DNA of 64,000 nucleotides from Pseudomonas oryzihabitans. Its GTDB lineage: Bacteria > Pseudomonadota > Gammaproteobacteria > Pseudomonadales > Pseudomonadaceae. Shown piece by piece: positions 40,796 through 52,561 of the stretch. The notes below the pieces were generated by a model. The model did not search any database and was not told the DNA's origin. It was given only the letters and a program-made list of their open reading frames with translations. The translations under genes and the position numbers were made by a program. Positions within the stretch are counted from its first letter, which is position 1. Each line of letters opens with the position of its first letter. The stretch spans positions 4,262,001-4,326,000 of the forward strand of contig NZ_CP102428.1 in assembly GCF_024652905.1 (NCBI RefSeq). Direction: 5' to 3'.

Positions 40796-42172
40796 TCAGC
40801 CGCGGCGCAGCTTGTAGCAGAGGAACAGGAAGGCCAGCCAGAACGGAATGGCGTAGACCGAAACGGCGATCCCGGGGATGCGCAGCATCAGCACCAGGAT
40901 CATGCCGACGAAGGCCAGGCACAGCCAGTTGGCGACCGGCGACCAGAACGCCGGGAAGTGCGAGGTGCGCCCGGCCTGACGCTGGGCGGCGCGGAATTTC
41001 AGGTGGGTCAGGCTGATCAGCGCCCAGGCGATCACCAGCGAGGCCACCACCAGCGACATCAGCAACTCCAGGGCATTCTGCGGCAGCAGGTAGTTGACCA
41101 CCACACAGAGCAGGGTCACCGCCGAGGACACCGCGATGCCCAGCAGGGGCACGCCGCGGCGATTGGTGCGCAGCAGGGCGCGCGGGGCATCGCCCTGTTC
41201 GGCCAGGCCATAGAGCATGCGGCTGGTGCAGTAGACGCCGCTGTTGTAGACCGACAGCGCCGCGGTCAGCACCACGAAGTTGAGCAGGTGGGCGGCGGTA
41301 TCGCTGCCGAGCAGGGCGAAGGTCTGCACGAAGGGGCTGCCGGCATAGTCGTCACCGCCGGCGCCGATGCTGCGCACCAGTTCGTCCCAGGGGTGCAGCG
41401 ACAAGAGGATGGTCAGGGCGCCGACATAGAAGATCAGGATGCGCCAGACCACCTGGTTGATGGCCTTGGGAATCACGGTGCGCGGCTGGTCGGCTTCGGC
41501 GGCGGTGATGCCCACCAGCTCCAGGCCGCCAAAGGAAAACATGATGATCGCCAGCACGGCGAACAGGCCGCTCCAGCCGTTGGGCAGGAAACCGCCATGG
41601 CTCCAGAGATTGCTCACCGAGGCCTCGGCACCGCCGCTGCCACTGACCAGCAGCCAGAGACCGAAGGCCATCATGCCGAGAATGGCCACCACCTTGATCA
41701 GCGCGAACCAGAATTCGGTCTCGCCGAAGGCCTTCACGTTGAACAGGTTGATCAGGTTGACCAGCACGAAGAACACCAGGGCGCTGGCCCAGGTCGGCAC
41801 CTCGGGCCACCAGTACTGCACGTACTTACCCACCGCGGTGAGTTCCGACATGCCCACCAGCACATAGAGCACCCAGTAGTTCCAGCCGGAGAGAAAGCCC
41901 GGGAAGCGACCCCAGTAACGACTGGCGAAGTGGCTGAAGGAGCCGGCGACGGGTTCCTCGACGATCATCTCGCCGAGCTGGCGCATGATCAGGAAGGCGA
42001 TGAAGCCGGCGATGGCGTAGCCGAGGATCATCGCCGGACCGGCCGACTTGAGCACCCCGGCCGAGCCGAGGAACAGACCGGTACCGATGGCTCCGCCGAG
42101 GGCGATCAGCTGGATGTGACGATTCTTCAGGCCGCGCTGCAACTGGCCGGCGGCGGGTTGGGGCTGGGACAT
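40796..42172 (-). CDS. AAT-family amino acid permease (AroP-like)
   Basis: A 458-residue inner-membrane proton symporter with about 12 helices. The start LQRGLKNRHIQLIALGGAIG followed by GTGLFLGSAG is typical of the AAT group of APC permeases, and EEPVAGSFSHFASRYWG and GWNYWVLYVLVGMSELTAVG are close to AroP/PheP-type aromatic amino acid carriers. The ATG at 42170-42172 gives MSQPQPAAG. It is transcribed alone, divergent from ygiQ. Exact substrate (Phe, Tyr, Trp or another) cannot be read from the sequence. Confidence 0.9.
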   Translation of the reverse strand: MSQPQPAAGQLQRGLKNRHIQLIALGGAIGTGLFLGSAGVLKSAGPAMILGYAIAGFIAFLIMRQLGEMIVEEPVAGSFSHFASRYWGRFPGFLSGWNYWVLYVLVGMSELTAVGKYVQYWWPEVPTWASALVFFVLVNLINLFNVKAFGETEFWFALIKVVAILGMMAFGLWLLVSGSGGAEASVSNLWSHGGFLPNGWSGLFAVLAIIMFSFGGLELVGITAAEADQPRTVIPKAINQVVWRILIFYVGALTILLSLHPWDELVRSIGAGGDDYAGSPFVQTFALLGSDTAAHLLNFVVLTAALSVYNSGVYCTSRMLYGLAEQGDAPRALLRTNRRGVPLLGIAVSSAVTLLCVVVNYLLPQNALELLMSLVVASLVIAWALISLTHLKFRAAQRQAGRTSHFPAFWSPVANWLCLAFVGMILVLMLRIPGIAVSVYAIPFWLAFLFLCYKLRRG

Positions 42173-42250
42173 GGAGGAGGGTGTCTCGGTGGTGAGGAAG
42201 GAGCGGGGCGCTATGGTAGCACTCCTGGTGGGGGCGGCATTGAGGGTGGG

Positions 42251-42348
42251 CTTCCCTCTCCCCGACCCTCTCCCAAAGGGAGAGGGAGAAGAACCACTGC
42301 GCGGGTTGCTTTGCTCCCTCTCCCTCGGGGAGAGGGCTGGGGTGAGGG
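42251..42348. repeat. CT-rich palindromic repeats (CCCTCTCCC type), two copies
   Basis: Two inverted copies of a CCCTCTCCC-n-GGGAGAGGG hairpin, at 42255-42290 and 42312-42347, the second with the CTGGGGTGAGGG tail. They occupy the divergent gap between the permease and ygiQ. Related units occur at 50749-50937. This is a widespread extragenic palindrome in pseudomonads and other proteobacteria. Confidence 0.8.
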
Positions 42349-42395
42349 CAGGGCCGAGGCCGCCGTCGATAGCCAAAGGCAATCGATGTCCGGGG

Positions 42396-42424
42396 GCTGA
42401 ACTGGTCATTTTTTGTGCTATTCT
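42396..42424 (+). promoter_or_regulatory. Possible extended -10 promoter of ygiQ
   Basis: TGCTATTCT (-10 TATTCT at 42419-42424 with TGn extension) lies 40 bases before the ygiQ start; the -35 (GCTGAA, 17-base spacer) is poor. It is the best match in the gap. Confidence 0.35.
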
Positions 42425-42463
42425 TCGCGCCCTCCCAAAAACACCCCTTTCCCGGAAGCTGCC

Positions 42464-44731
<2,268 letters not shown>

Positions 44732-44745
44732 GGCGAGGGGATGAG

Positions 44746-44774
44746 AAAGGGGAGGCCGAGGCTTCCCCTTTTTT
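44746..44774 (+). terminator. Rho-independent terminator after ygiQ
   Basis: A GGGGA...TCCCC stem with inner GC/GC pairing and flanking AAA/TTT lies 15 bases after the ygiQ stop, with six T at 44769-44774. Confidence 0.75.
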
Positions 44775-44807
44775 ATGGGGTAAGCAGGAGGCAGCAGCGC
44801 TCGGGCT

Positions 44808-44890
44808 CGTTGGGCTTCGACGGTGGAGCTGTCTCAACCCAACCTACGAGTTAGCGGTGTAGGTTGGGTTGAGCGCAGCGAAGCCCAACG
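44808..44890. repeat. Palindromic GTAGGTTGGG repeat pair, copy B
   Basis: Same family as 40690-40782 but with the two units in the opposite order: CGTTGGGCTTCG...CCCAACCTACG first, then GTAGGTTGGGTTGAGCGCAG...CCCAACG. It ends 8 bases before the aroE-like stop codon, between convergent genes. Confidence 0.85.
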
Positions 44891-44897
44891 CTTAGGA

Positions 44898-45752
44898 CTA
44901 CCCGCGCAATTCGGCGAAATGGGCCTGCATGCGCTCGGCGTCGGCGCTGCAGCCGCTGAAGAGTTCGAAGGCCTTGACCGCCTGGAACACGGCCATGGTG
45001 CCGCCGTCGAGGGTGCGGCAGCCGAGGGCGCGGGCCTGGCGCAGCAGTTCGGTTTCCAGCGGGAAGTAGATGATCTCGGCGACCCAGAGGCCGGGGTGCA
45101 GCAGTTCGGCCGGCAGTGGCATGCCGGGCAGCTTGGCCATGCCCACCGGCGAGGTGTTGACCAGGCCATCGGCAGCGGCGACCGCGGCGGCCCGGTCGGT
45201 GCCGACCGCGGCGCGACCGGGGCCGAAGTGGCGGGTCAGGTTGTCTACCAGCGCCTGGGCGCGCTCGGCCTCGACGTCGAAGATGAACAGCTGGTCCACT
45301 CCCTCGGCGAGCAGGGCGTGGGCCACGGCGCTACCGGCGCCACCGGCACCCAGTTGCACCACCAGGCGCTTGGCCACGTCCGGCAGGCCGCGGCGGAAGC
45401 CTTCGGCGAAGCCCAGGCAGTCGGTGTTGTGGCCCACGGTGCGGCCGTCGGCCAGGACCACAGTGTTCACCGCGCCGATGCCGCGCGCCTCGGGGGAGAG
45501 GTCGTCGAGCAGTGGGATGATCGCCTGCTTGCAGGGAAAGGTGATGTTGAGACCGGTGAAGCCGGTGCGCTGGGCGGCCTGCAGCAGTTCGGGCAGGGCG
45601 TCGGCGGTGAGGCCGAGCACGTCCAGGTCGATCAGGCGATAGAGGTATCTGAGGCCCTGGGCCTCGCCTTCGCGTTCGTGCATGGTGGGCGTCAGCGAAG
45701 CCTGGATGCCGGCGCCGATGAGGCCGGCGAGGACGGATTTCGATGCGGTCAT
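44898..45752 (-). CDS. Quinate/shikimate dehydrogenase (AroE paralogue)
   Basis: A 284-residue NAD(P)-dependent dehydrogenase that would interconvert quinate or shikimate with their dehydro forms. It has the catalytic Lys in NITFPCKQAIIPLLD, NTDCLGFAEG, and a Rossmann loop GAGGAGSAVAHALL. HEREGEAQGLRYLYRLIDLD near the N-terminus is typical of the quinate/shikimate dehydrogenase group of Gram-positive and soil bacteria rather than biosynthetic AroE. It lies 4 bases downstream of aroQ on the same strand. The pair fits quinate and shikimate use via 3-dehydroshikimate; a dehydroshikimate dehydratase is not in the window. ATG 45752 is chosen because the longer frame overlaps aroQ. Confidence 0.88.
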   Translation of the reverse strand: MTASKSVLAGLIGAGIQASLTPTMHEREGEAQGLRYLYRLIDLDVLGLTADALPELLQAAQRTGFTGLNITFPCKQAIIPLLDDLSPEARGIGAVNTVVLADGRTVGHNTDCLGFAEGFRRGLPDVAKRLVVQLGAGGAGSAVAHALLAEGVDQLFIFDVEAERAQALVDNLTRHFGPGRAAVGTDRAAAVAAADGLVNTSPVGMAKLPGMPLPAELLHPGLWVAEIIYFPLETELLRQARALGCRTLDGGTMAVFQAVKAFELFSGCSADAERMQAHFAELRG

Positions 45753-45756
45753 GGCG

Positions 45757-46197
45757 TTAGTTTCCCTGGTGGGCGATGAGGGCGGCGATGGCGGCGCGAT
45801 AGCCCTGGCTGCCGAGGCCGCAGATGACGCCGACGGCGATGCCCGAGACATAAGAATGATGACGGAAGGCTTCGCGGCGATGCACGTTGGACAGGTGCAC
45901 CTCGTAGACCGGCAACTCGCTGGCCACCAGGGCGTCGCGCAAGGCCACCGAGGTGTGGGTCCAGGCGGCGGGATTGATCACCACCCCGGCATAGGCGCCG
46001 CGGGCCGCGTGGATCCAGTCGAGCAATTCGCCCTCGTGGTTGGTCTGGCGGAAGTCCACCTCGTAACCCTCGGCGGCGGCGGTCTCGGTACACAGCCGGG
46101 CGACGTCGGCCAGGGTTTCGTGGCCGTAGGTGGCGGGCTCGCGGGTGCCGAGCAGATTGAGGTTGGGGCCGTTGAGGACCAGGATGCGGCGGGACAT
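45757..46197 (-). CDS. aroQ: 3-dehydroquinate dehydratase, type II
   Basis: Type II dehydroquinase converts 3-dehydroquinate to 3-dehydroshikimate. The 146-residue protein has [20 protein letters not shown] with the active Tyr, [32 protein letters not shown] and [18 protein letters not shown]. Co-transcription with the AroE paralogue suggests a catabolic rather than biosynthetic role. The 134-base upstream gap holds a GCCGGGC/GCCCGGC dyad (about 46221-46242) and ACCAGATGGT (about 46258-46268), either of which could be a regulator site. Confidence 0.93.
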   Translation of the reverse strand: MSRRILVLNGPNLNLLGTREPATYGHETLADVARLCTETAAAEGYEVDFRQTNHEGELLDWIHAARGAYAGVVINPAAWTHTSVALRDALVASELPVYEVHLSNVHRREAFRHHSYVSGIAVGVICGLGSQGYRAAIAALIAHQGN

Positions 46198-46331
46198 GGC
46201 GTTCTCTCTGTTGTTGTCTAGCCGGGCGGACCAACGCCCGGCGTTGCAGAGAAAATGTACCAGATGGTTAATTTCGTCAATCCGCCGCCGGGGTGTTGCG
46301 CCGGAAGCGTTCGATTATCGACCCTGGTGAC

Positions 46332-47030
46332 CTAGATCGCCACCAGTCCGCGCACTCCTTCGGCCTCCATGTCGGCGCCGCGACCGCGCTGGACGATCTC
46401 GCCGCGGGACATCACCAGGTAGCCGTCGGCCAGTTCGCTGGCGAAGTCGTAGAACTGCTCCACCAGCAGAATGGCCATGTCGCCACGCTTGGCCAGGTGG
46501 GCGATGACGGTGCCGATCTCCTTGATCACCGAGGGCTGGATGCCCTCGGTGGGTTCGTCGAGGATCAGCAGCCGCGGGCGGCTGGCCAGGGCGCGGCCGA
46601 TGGCCAGTTGCTGCTGCTGGCCGCCGGAGAGGTCGCCACCGCGACGCTGGCGCATCTGCCGGAGCACCGGAAAGAGTTCGTAGATGGACTCCGGCACCTC
46701 GCGGGCCTCCCGGGCGGGAAAGCGCGACAGGCCCATGAGTAGATTTTCCTCGACGGTGAGACGCGGAAAGATCTCGCGGCCCTGGGGCACGTAGGCGATG
46801 CCGGATTGCACCCGCTGGTGCGGCTTGCGGGCGGTGATGTCCTGGCCTTCCCAGGTGACGCTGCCGCGCTTGGCCGGGATCAGGCCCATGAGGCAGCGCA
46901 GCAGGGTGGTCTTGCCGACGCCGTTGCGGCCGAGCAGGCTGGTGACCTCGCCGATGGGGGCCTCGAAGGACAGGCCGCGCAGGATGTGGCTGCCGCCGTA
47001 GTATTGATGGAGTTCGTTCACCTGGAGCAT
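46332..47030 (-). CDS. urtE: Urea ABC transporter ATP-binding protein UrtE
   Basis: The second ATPase of the high-affinity urea importer. The 232-residue protein shows Walker A GRNGVGKTTLL, the signature LSGGQQQQLAIGRAL, Walker B LLILDEPTEGIQPSVI and a MLQVNELHQYYGGSHILRG start, as in LivF/UrtE proteins. The urt assignment rests on the whole five-gene set. It is the last gene of the operon, separated from urtD by a 117-base gap with a palindromic repeat. Confidence 0.93.
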   Translation of the reverse strand: MLQVNELHQYYGGSHILRGLSFEAPIGEVTSLLGRNGVGKTTLLRCLMGLIPAKRGSVTWEGQDITARKPHQRVQSGIAYVPQGREIFPRLTVEENLLMGLSRFPAREAREVPESIYELFPVLRQMRQRRGGDLSGGQQQQLAIGRALASRPRLLILDEPTEGIQPSVIKEIGTVIAHLAKRGDMAILLVEQFYDFASELADGYLVMSRGEIVQRGRGADMEAEGVRGLVAI

Positions 47031-47050
47031 GGGCGCCTCGTAAAGATTTT

Positions 47051-47129
47051 ATCGCGGCCATGGGCCGCTCCTACGGCGACATCGGCACCTGTAGGAGCGG
47101 TCGCAGCGGCGAACCGCCATGGCCGCGAT
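47051..47129. repeat. REP/BIME-like nested palindrome between urtD and urtE
   Basis: Outer arms ATCGCGGCCATGG (47051-47063) and CCATGGCCGCGAT (47117-47129) are perfect 13-bp inverted repeats; inner arms CCGCTCCTAC (47065-47074) and GTAGGAGCGG (47091-47100) are a perfect 10-bp pair. This is the GTAGGAGCGG class of repeats common in pseudomonads. In an operon it can stall RNase degradation and change the ratio of the two genes. Confidence 0.9.
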
Positions 47130-47147
47130 CAATTGAAAGCAGGGGCG

Positions 47148-47989
<842 letters not shown>

Positions 47990-47993
<4 letters not shown>

Positions 47994-49069
47994 GCGTCGC
48001 GCTCCTTCTTGATGAGGCCGATCACGCCACGCGGCAGGTAGAGGGTGACGACGATGAACAGGGCGCCGAGAAAGAACAGCCAGTACTCGGGAAAGGCTAC
48101 GGTGAACCAGCTCTTGGCTCCGTTGACGATGCCGGCGCCGAGTACCGGGCCGATCAGGCTGCCGCGTCCGCCGAGGGCGACCCAGATGGCCGCTTCGATG
48201 GAGTTGGTCGGAGCCATCTCGCTGGGATTGATGATGCCCACCTGGGGCACATAGAGGGCGCCGGCCAGGCCGCAGAGCACTGCCGAGAGCACCCAGACGA
48301 ACAGCTTGAAGCCGCGCGGATCATAGCCGCAAAAGGTCACCCGGTTCTCGGCGTCACGGATCGCCGTGAGGATGCGGCCGAACTTGCTCTGCGCCAGGCG
48401 CCAGCCCAGCCAGAGGCTGGCCACCAGCAGGGCCACGGTGAGCAGGAAGAGCACCGCGCGGGTGCCCTGGGCGGCCACCGGAAAGCCCAGCAGGGTGGTA
48501 AAGCCGGTGAAGCCGTTGTTGCCGCCGAAGCCGGTCTCGTTGCGAAAGAACAGCAGCATGCCGGCAAAGGTCAGCGCCTGGGTCATGATCGAGAAGTAGA
48601 CGCCCTTGATCTTCGAGCGGAAGGCGAAGAAACCGAACGCCAGGGCCAGCAGGCCGGGGGCCAGCACCGCCAGGCACAGCGCCCAGAGGAAATGGTCGGT
48701 ACCGGCCCAGAACCAGGGATAGCGGGTCCAGGAGAGAAAGCTCATGAACGGCGGCAGACCGTCGCCGGCGGCCTGGCGCATCAGGTACATGCCCATGGCG
48801 TAGCCGCCGAGGGCGAAGAACAGCCCGTGGCCGAGGGAGAGCATCCCGGCATAGCCCCAGACCAGGTCCAGCGCCAGGGCGACGATGGCGTAGCAGAGGA
48901 TCTTGCCCACCAGGGTCAGGGTGTAGGCCGACACCTGAAAGGCATTGTCGGCCGGCAGCAGGGACAGCAGCGGCAGGGCGATCAGCACGGCGAGGGCCAG
49001 GCCGAGCACGGCCAGGCTCAGGCGCGGGCCGGCCTTCTGCACAGCGGTAAGCGCGAGTGGCTGGTTCAA
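47990..49069 (-). CDS. urtC: Urea ABC transporter permease UrtC
   Basis: Inner-membrane permease of 359 residues with about nine to ten helices and the LivM-type core (GYAGMLSLGHGLFFALGGYA; GGRGSLIGPVLGAGIVN). The start appears to be TTG at 49069, overlapping the urtB stop in TTGA and giving MNQPLALTAVQKAG; no ATG or GTG lies nearer in frame before the first helix. Coupled to urtB upstream and urtD downstream. Confidence 0.92.
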
Positions 49070-50634
49070 TCGATGACCCTCCCCTTGAGGGCGCACAGGC
49101 CCTGGGGCCGCTTCTGGATGAACAGGATGATCAGGCCGAGGATGAGGATCTTGCCCAGCACGGCGCCGATCTGGGGTTCGAGGATCTTGTTGACGATGCC
49201 CAGGCCGAAGGCCGCCAGTACGCTGCCGGCCAGTTGGCCGACGCCGCCGAGCACCACCACCAGGAAGGAGTCGATGATGTAGCTCTGGCCGAGGTCCGGA
49301 CCGACGTTGCCGATCTGCGACAGGGCCACGCCACCGAGGCCGGCGATGCCGGAGCCGAGGCCGAAGGCGAGCATGTCGATGCGCCCGGTGGGGACGCCGC
49401 AGCAGGCGGCCATGTTGCGATTCTGGGTCACGGCGCGCACGTTGAGACCCAGCCGGGTCTTGTTCAGCAGGGCCCAGGTCAGGACCAGCACGAAGACCAC
49501 GAAGCCGAGAATGATCACCCGGTTCCACGGCAGGAGCAGGTTGGGCAGCACCTGGATGCCGCCGGACAGCCAGGCCGGGTTGGCCACCTCGACGTTCTGG
49601 GCGCCGAACAGCACCCGCACCGCCTGGATCAGCATCAGACTGATGCCCCAGGTGGCCAGCAGGGTTTCCAGCGGTCGGCCATAAAGATGGCGGATCACGG
49701 TGCGCTCCAGCGCCATGCCGATGGCGGCAGTGACGGCGAAGGCTACCGGCAGTGCCAGCAGCGGATACCAGGCCAGCCACTCGGGGGCCAGGCGCTGCAG
49801 GGTCAGCTGCACCATATAGGTGCTGTAGGCGCCCAGCATCAGCATCTCGCCGTGGGCCATGTTGATGACGCCGAGCAGGCCATAGGTGATGGCCAGGCCC
49901 AGGGCGGCGAGCAACAGGATGGAGCCCAGCGACAGCCCGGTGAAGGCCTGGCCGAGCAGATCGCCCAGCAGCAGCTTGCGATCCACCTGGGCGAGGCCGG
50001 TAGCGGCGGCCTTGCGGACGTCTTCGTTGGCTTCCACCGCAGGATCGAGCAGGGCCTGCAGGCGGGTCTTGGCCTGGGGCTCGCCGGATTCGCCGAGCAG
50101 CCGCACCGCGGCCAGGCGCACGGCGGGATCGGGATCGGTCAGCTGCAGATTGGCCAGGGCGGCGGCAAGGGCGCCTTGCACTTCCTTGTCGGCTTCGGTC
50201 TGCAGGCGCTTTTCCAGGAAGGCACGCTGCTCGGGCTTGGCCTCCTGGCGCAGGGCCTGAGCGGCGGCCAGGCGCACGCCGGCATCCGCGGACAGCAACC
50301 CGCCGCTGGCCTGGGCGGCGCCGATGAGGATGCGCAGGCGGTTGTTCAGGCGCACCGGCTTGGGCGTGCCGGTGGGGGCGGTGGCGTCACCTTCGGCGGC
50401 GCTGTAGCTGTCGCCGGTCTTGTAGAAGGGGCGCTTGTCTTCGTCGACATAGAAGCGACCGTCCTGCAGCGCCTGGAGGACCGGGAGTTGGGCGGTGTCG
50501 GGTTCGGCGGCCCATGCTTGCAGGAGTTTGGCTTGGTCGTTGGCGCTGGCGGCGGCCAGCTCGGCGGCGGGACCGGCCTGGGCGGTGCCCACGAGCAGCA
50601 ACAGCAGGGGCAGAAGAAAAAGGCGTAGGGACAT
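49066..50634 (-). CDS. urtB: Urea ABC transporter permease UrtB
   Basis: Permease of 522 residues. UrtB proteins differ from LivH by a periplasmic extension: here a signal-like N-terminus (MSLRLFLLPLLLLLVGTAQA), a HEAT-like helical region (about 25-225; ADAGVRLAAAQALRQ and DPDPAVRLAAVRLLG), then the membrane core (about 230-520; GVINMAHGEMLMLGAYSTY). The ATG at 50632-50634 is chosen because the reading frame upstream of it is repeat DNA. Confidence 0.94.
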   Translation of the reverse strand: MSLRLFLLPLLLLLVGTAQAGPAAELAAASANDQAKLLQAWAAEPDTAQLPVLQALQDGRFYVDEDKRPFYKTGDSYSAAEGDATAPTGTPKPVRLNNRLRILIGAAQASGGLLSADAGVRLAAAQALRQEAKPEQRAFLEKRLQTEADKEVQGALAAALANLQLTDPDPAVRLAAVRLLGESGEPQAKTRLQALLDPAVEANEDVRKAAATGLAQVDRKLLLGDLLGQAFTGLSLGSILLLAALGLAITYGLLGVINMAHGEMLMLGAYSTYMVQLTLQRLAPEWLAWYPLLALPVAFAVTAAIGMALERTVIRHLYGRPLETLLATWGISLMLIQAVRVLFGAQNVEVANPAWLSGGIQVLPNLLLPWNRVIILGFVVFVLVLTWALLNKTRLGLNVRAVTQNRNMAACCGVPTGRIDMLAFGLGSGIAGLGGVALSQIGNVGPDLGQSYIIDSFLVVVLGGVGQLAGSVLAAFGLGIVNKILEPQIGAVLGKILILGLIILFIQKRPQGLCALKGRVID

Positions 50635-50744
50635 ACTCGGCCTCGTCGATGGGTAAAGGCTCCTGCACGACGTCTCCCGGGGGAGGGCGGGCGTGGCCTC
50701 GTTTCTGGTGCCGGGCGCCTGGCGGTCTGACCGGGTGCGCTGGC

Positions 50745-50937
50745 GAGCCCTCACCCCGGCCCTCTCCCAGGGGGAGAGGGGGAGGAGCGGAGCGGTGGTG
50801 GTGCGGGTGTTTCCTGTTGGCTGCGGAACGCCTTTTGCCCTCACCCCAACCCTCTCCCCGAGGGAGAGGGGGTAAGAGCTGCAGGCTGGGCGGCGTTTTG
50901 CGCCCCTCTCCCTCCGGGAGAGGGGCCGGGGGGGAGG
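50745..50937. repeat. Three CT-rich palindromes between urtA and urtB
   Basis: The 311-base gap between urtA and urtB carries three copies of the CCCTCTCCC hairpin (about 50749-50784, 50839-50874, 50900-50935), two with the CCCTCACCCC lead. They are related to the copies at 42251-42348. Hairpins after the binding-protein gene would allow more UrtA than membrane components. No gene is readable in the gap. Confidence 0.85.
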
Positions 50938-50945
50938 GCTGGCCG

Positions 50946-52220
50946 TTACTTGCCGCTCTTCACCGGTTCGTCGGACTTCTTGTCGTTGCCGGGGATGTAG
51001 GGGCTCCAGGGCTGAGCGCGGACCGGGCCTTCGGTCTGCCAGACGACGTTGAACTGACCGTCGTCCTGGACCTCGCCGATCATTACCGGCTTGTGCAGGT
51101 GGTGGTTCTTCTCGTCCATCTTCACGGTGTAGCCGTCCGGCGCGGCGAAGGTCTGGCCTGCCATGGCCTTGCGGACCTTGTCGACGTCGGTGCTGCCGGC
51201 CTTTTCCACCGCCTGGGCCCACATATGGATGCCGATGTAGGTGGCTTCCATGGGGTCGTTGGTCACGGCGGTCTGGTAGTTGGGCAGGTTCTTGGCCTTG
51301 GCGTAGGCCTTCCAGGCGTCGACGAACTTCTTGTTCACCGGGTTATCCAGCGACTCGAAGTAGTTCCAGGCGGCCAGCTGGCCCACCAGCGGCTTGGTGT
51401 CGATGCCGCGCAGTTCTTCCTCGCCCACCGAGAAGGCCACCACCGGCACGTCGGTGGCCTTCAGGCCCTGGTTACCCAGTTCCTTGTAGAAGGGCACGTT
51501 GGAGTCGCCGTTGATGGTGGAGACCACCGCGGTCTTGCCGCCGGCGGCGAACTTCTTGATGTTGGCGACGATGGTCTGGTAATCGCTGTGGCCGAAGGGG
51601 GTGTAGACCTCCTCGATGTCCTTGTCCTGCACGCCCTTGCTGTGCAGGAAGGATCTGAGGATCTTGTTGGTGGTGCGCGGATAGACGTAGTCGGTGCCCA
51701 GCAGGAAGAAGCGCTTGGCGCCGCCACCTTCTTCACTCATCAGGTATTCCACCGCCGGGATGGCCTGCTGGTTCGGCGCCGCGCCGGTGTAGAAGACGTT
51801 GGGCGACATCTCTTCGCCTTCGTACTGCACCGGGTAGAACAGCAGGCCGTTGAGTTCCTCGTAGACCGGCAGCACCGACTTGCGCGAGACCGAGGTCCAG
51901 CAGCCGAAGGTGACCGCCACCTTGTCCTGGGTCACCAGCTGGCGCGCCTTCTCGGCGAACAGCGGCCAGTTGGAAGCCGGATCCACCACCACGGGTTCCA
52001 GCTTCTTGCCCAGCACGCCGCCCTTGGCGTTGATCTCGTCGATGGTCATCAGCGCCATGTCCTTGAGCGAGGTCTCGGAGATGGCCATGGTGCCGGACAG
52101 CGAATGCAGGATGCCGACCTTGATGGTGTCCGCGGCGTGGGCGGCGCTCCAGGGGAACAGGCCGCTCATGAGCAGGGCGGAGGCGGCAAGGGTGGTCTTC
52201 AGTAGAGGGCGGCGCTTCAT
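50946..52220 (-). CDS. urtA: Urea ABC transporter substrate-binding protein UrtA
   Basis: Periplasmic urea-binding protein, 424 residues. A long signal peptide with twin arginines (MKRRPLLKTTLAASALL ... AHA) is followed by the type I binding-protein fold: DTIKVGILHSLSGTMAISE, FGCWTSVSRKSVLPVYEE, LNGLLFYPVQYEGEEMSPN and SNVPFYKELGNQGL, matching the UrtA/FmdD group rather than branched-chain amino acid proteins. It is the first gene of urtABCDE. ATG 52218-52220 is used because it starts the signal peptide. Such operons are usually under nitrogen control; I could not find a convincing sigma-54 site upstream. Confidence 0.94.
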   Translation of the reverse strand: MKRRPLLKTTLAASALLMSGLFPWSAAHAADTIKVGILHSLSGTMAISETSLKDMALMTIDEINAKGGVLGKKLEPVVVDPASNWPLFAEKARQLVTQDKVAVTFGCWTSVSRKSVLPVYEELNGLLFYPVQYEGEEMSPNVFYTGAAPNQQAIPAVEYLMSEEGGGAKRFFLLGTDYVYPRTTNKILRSFLHSKGVQDKDIEEVYTPFGHSDYQTIVANIKKFAAGGKTAVVSTINGDSNVPFYKELGNQGLKATDVPVVAFSVGEEELRGIDTKPLVGQLAAWNYFESLDNPVNKKFVDAWKAYAKAKNLPNYQTAVTNDPMEATYIGIHMWAQAVEKAGSTDVDKVRKAMAGQTFAAPDGYTVKMDEKNHHLHKPVMIGEVQDDGQFNVVWQTEGPVRAQPWSPYIPGNDKKSDEPVKSGK

Positions 52221-52469
52221 GCGAAAGGCTCCTAAGCGAACGTGCGCTGTTGTTGGGCTGGGCTGCTGGCCCGCCAGGGCGCTTTTCAGGAACTGTGCCA
52301 GGCCTCGGCAAGGCGCATGGCGACTGGCCTCTTGCCTGCAATCCAGGCGTTTGTGGCCAGTTGCCCTGCACCAGCCTGGGGCTGGACAGTGCCCTCTGAC
52401 TGCACCTTTGCACGATGCTGGTGCCCTCTTTTGCCGTTGCTTTTTGCGCAACATGAAAGTCCGAATGCC

Positions 52470-52504
52470 GTATTGGTGGTGATGCCTGGCGCCTCCCATA
52501 CTCG
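52470..52504 (+). promoter_or_regulatory. Shared control element upstream of the catabolic module
   Basis: GTATTGG (52470-52476), 20 bases, CATACTCG (52497-52504). The same two blocks with the same spacing are at 57101-57135, upstream of the LysR and DUF3100 genes. The arms GTAT and ATAC are inverted, as at a LysR-type binding site; alternatively TTGGTG-N18-CATACT is a promoter. The remainder of the 341-base gap between urtA and this gene (52221-52561) shows nothing else I can name. Confidence 0.5.
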
Positions 52505-52561
52505 ATCGCCAAGGGCCGGCCACAGGGGCGGTCACACCCATTCGAAGAAGAGGAACAAGGC

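Noticed and set aside
52426-52445. TGGTGCCCTCTTTTGC as a sigma-54 promoter for the divergent urtA/dehydrogenase gap
   Set aside because: The GG and GC elements are 11 bases apart instead of the strict 10, and the orientation would not serve urtA.
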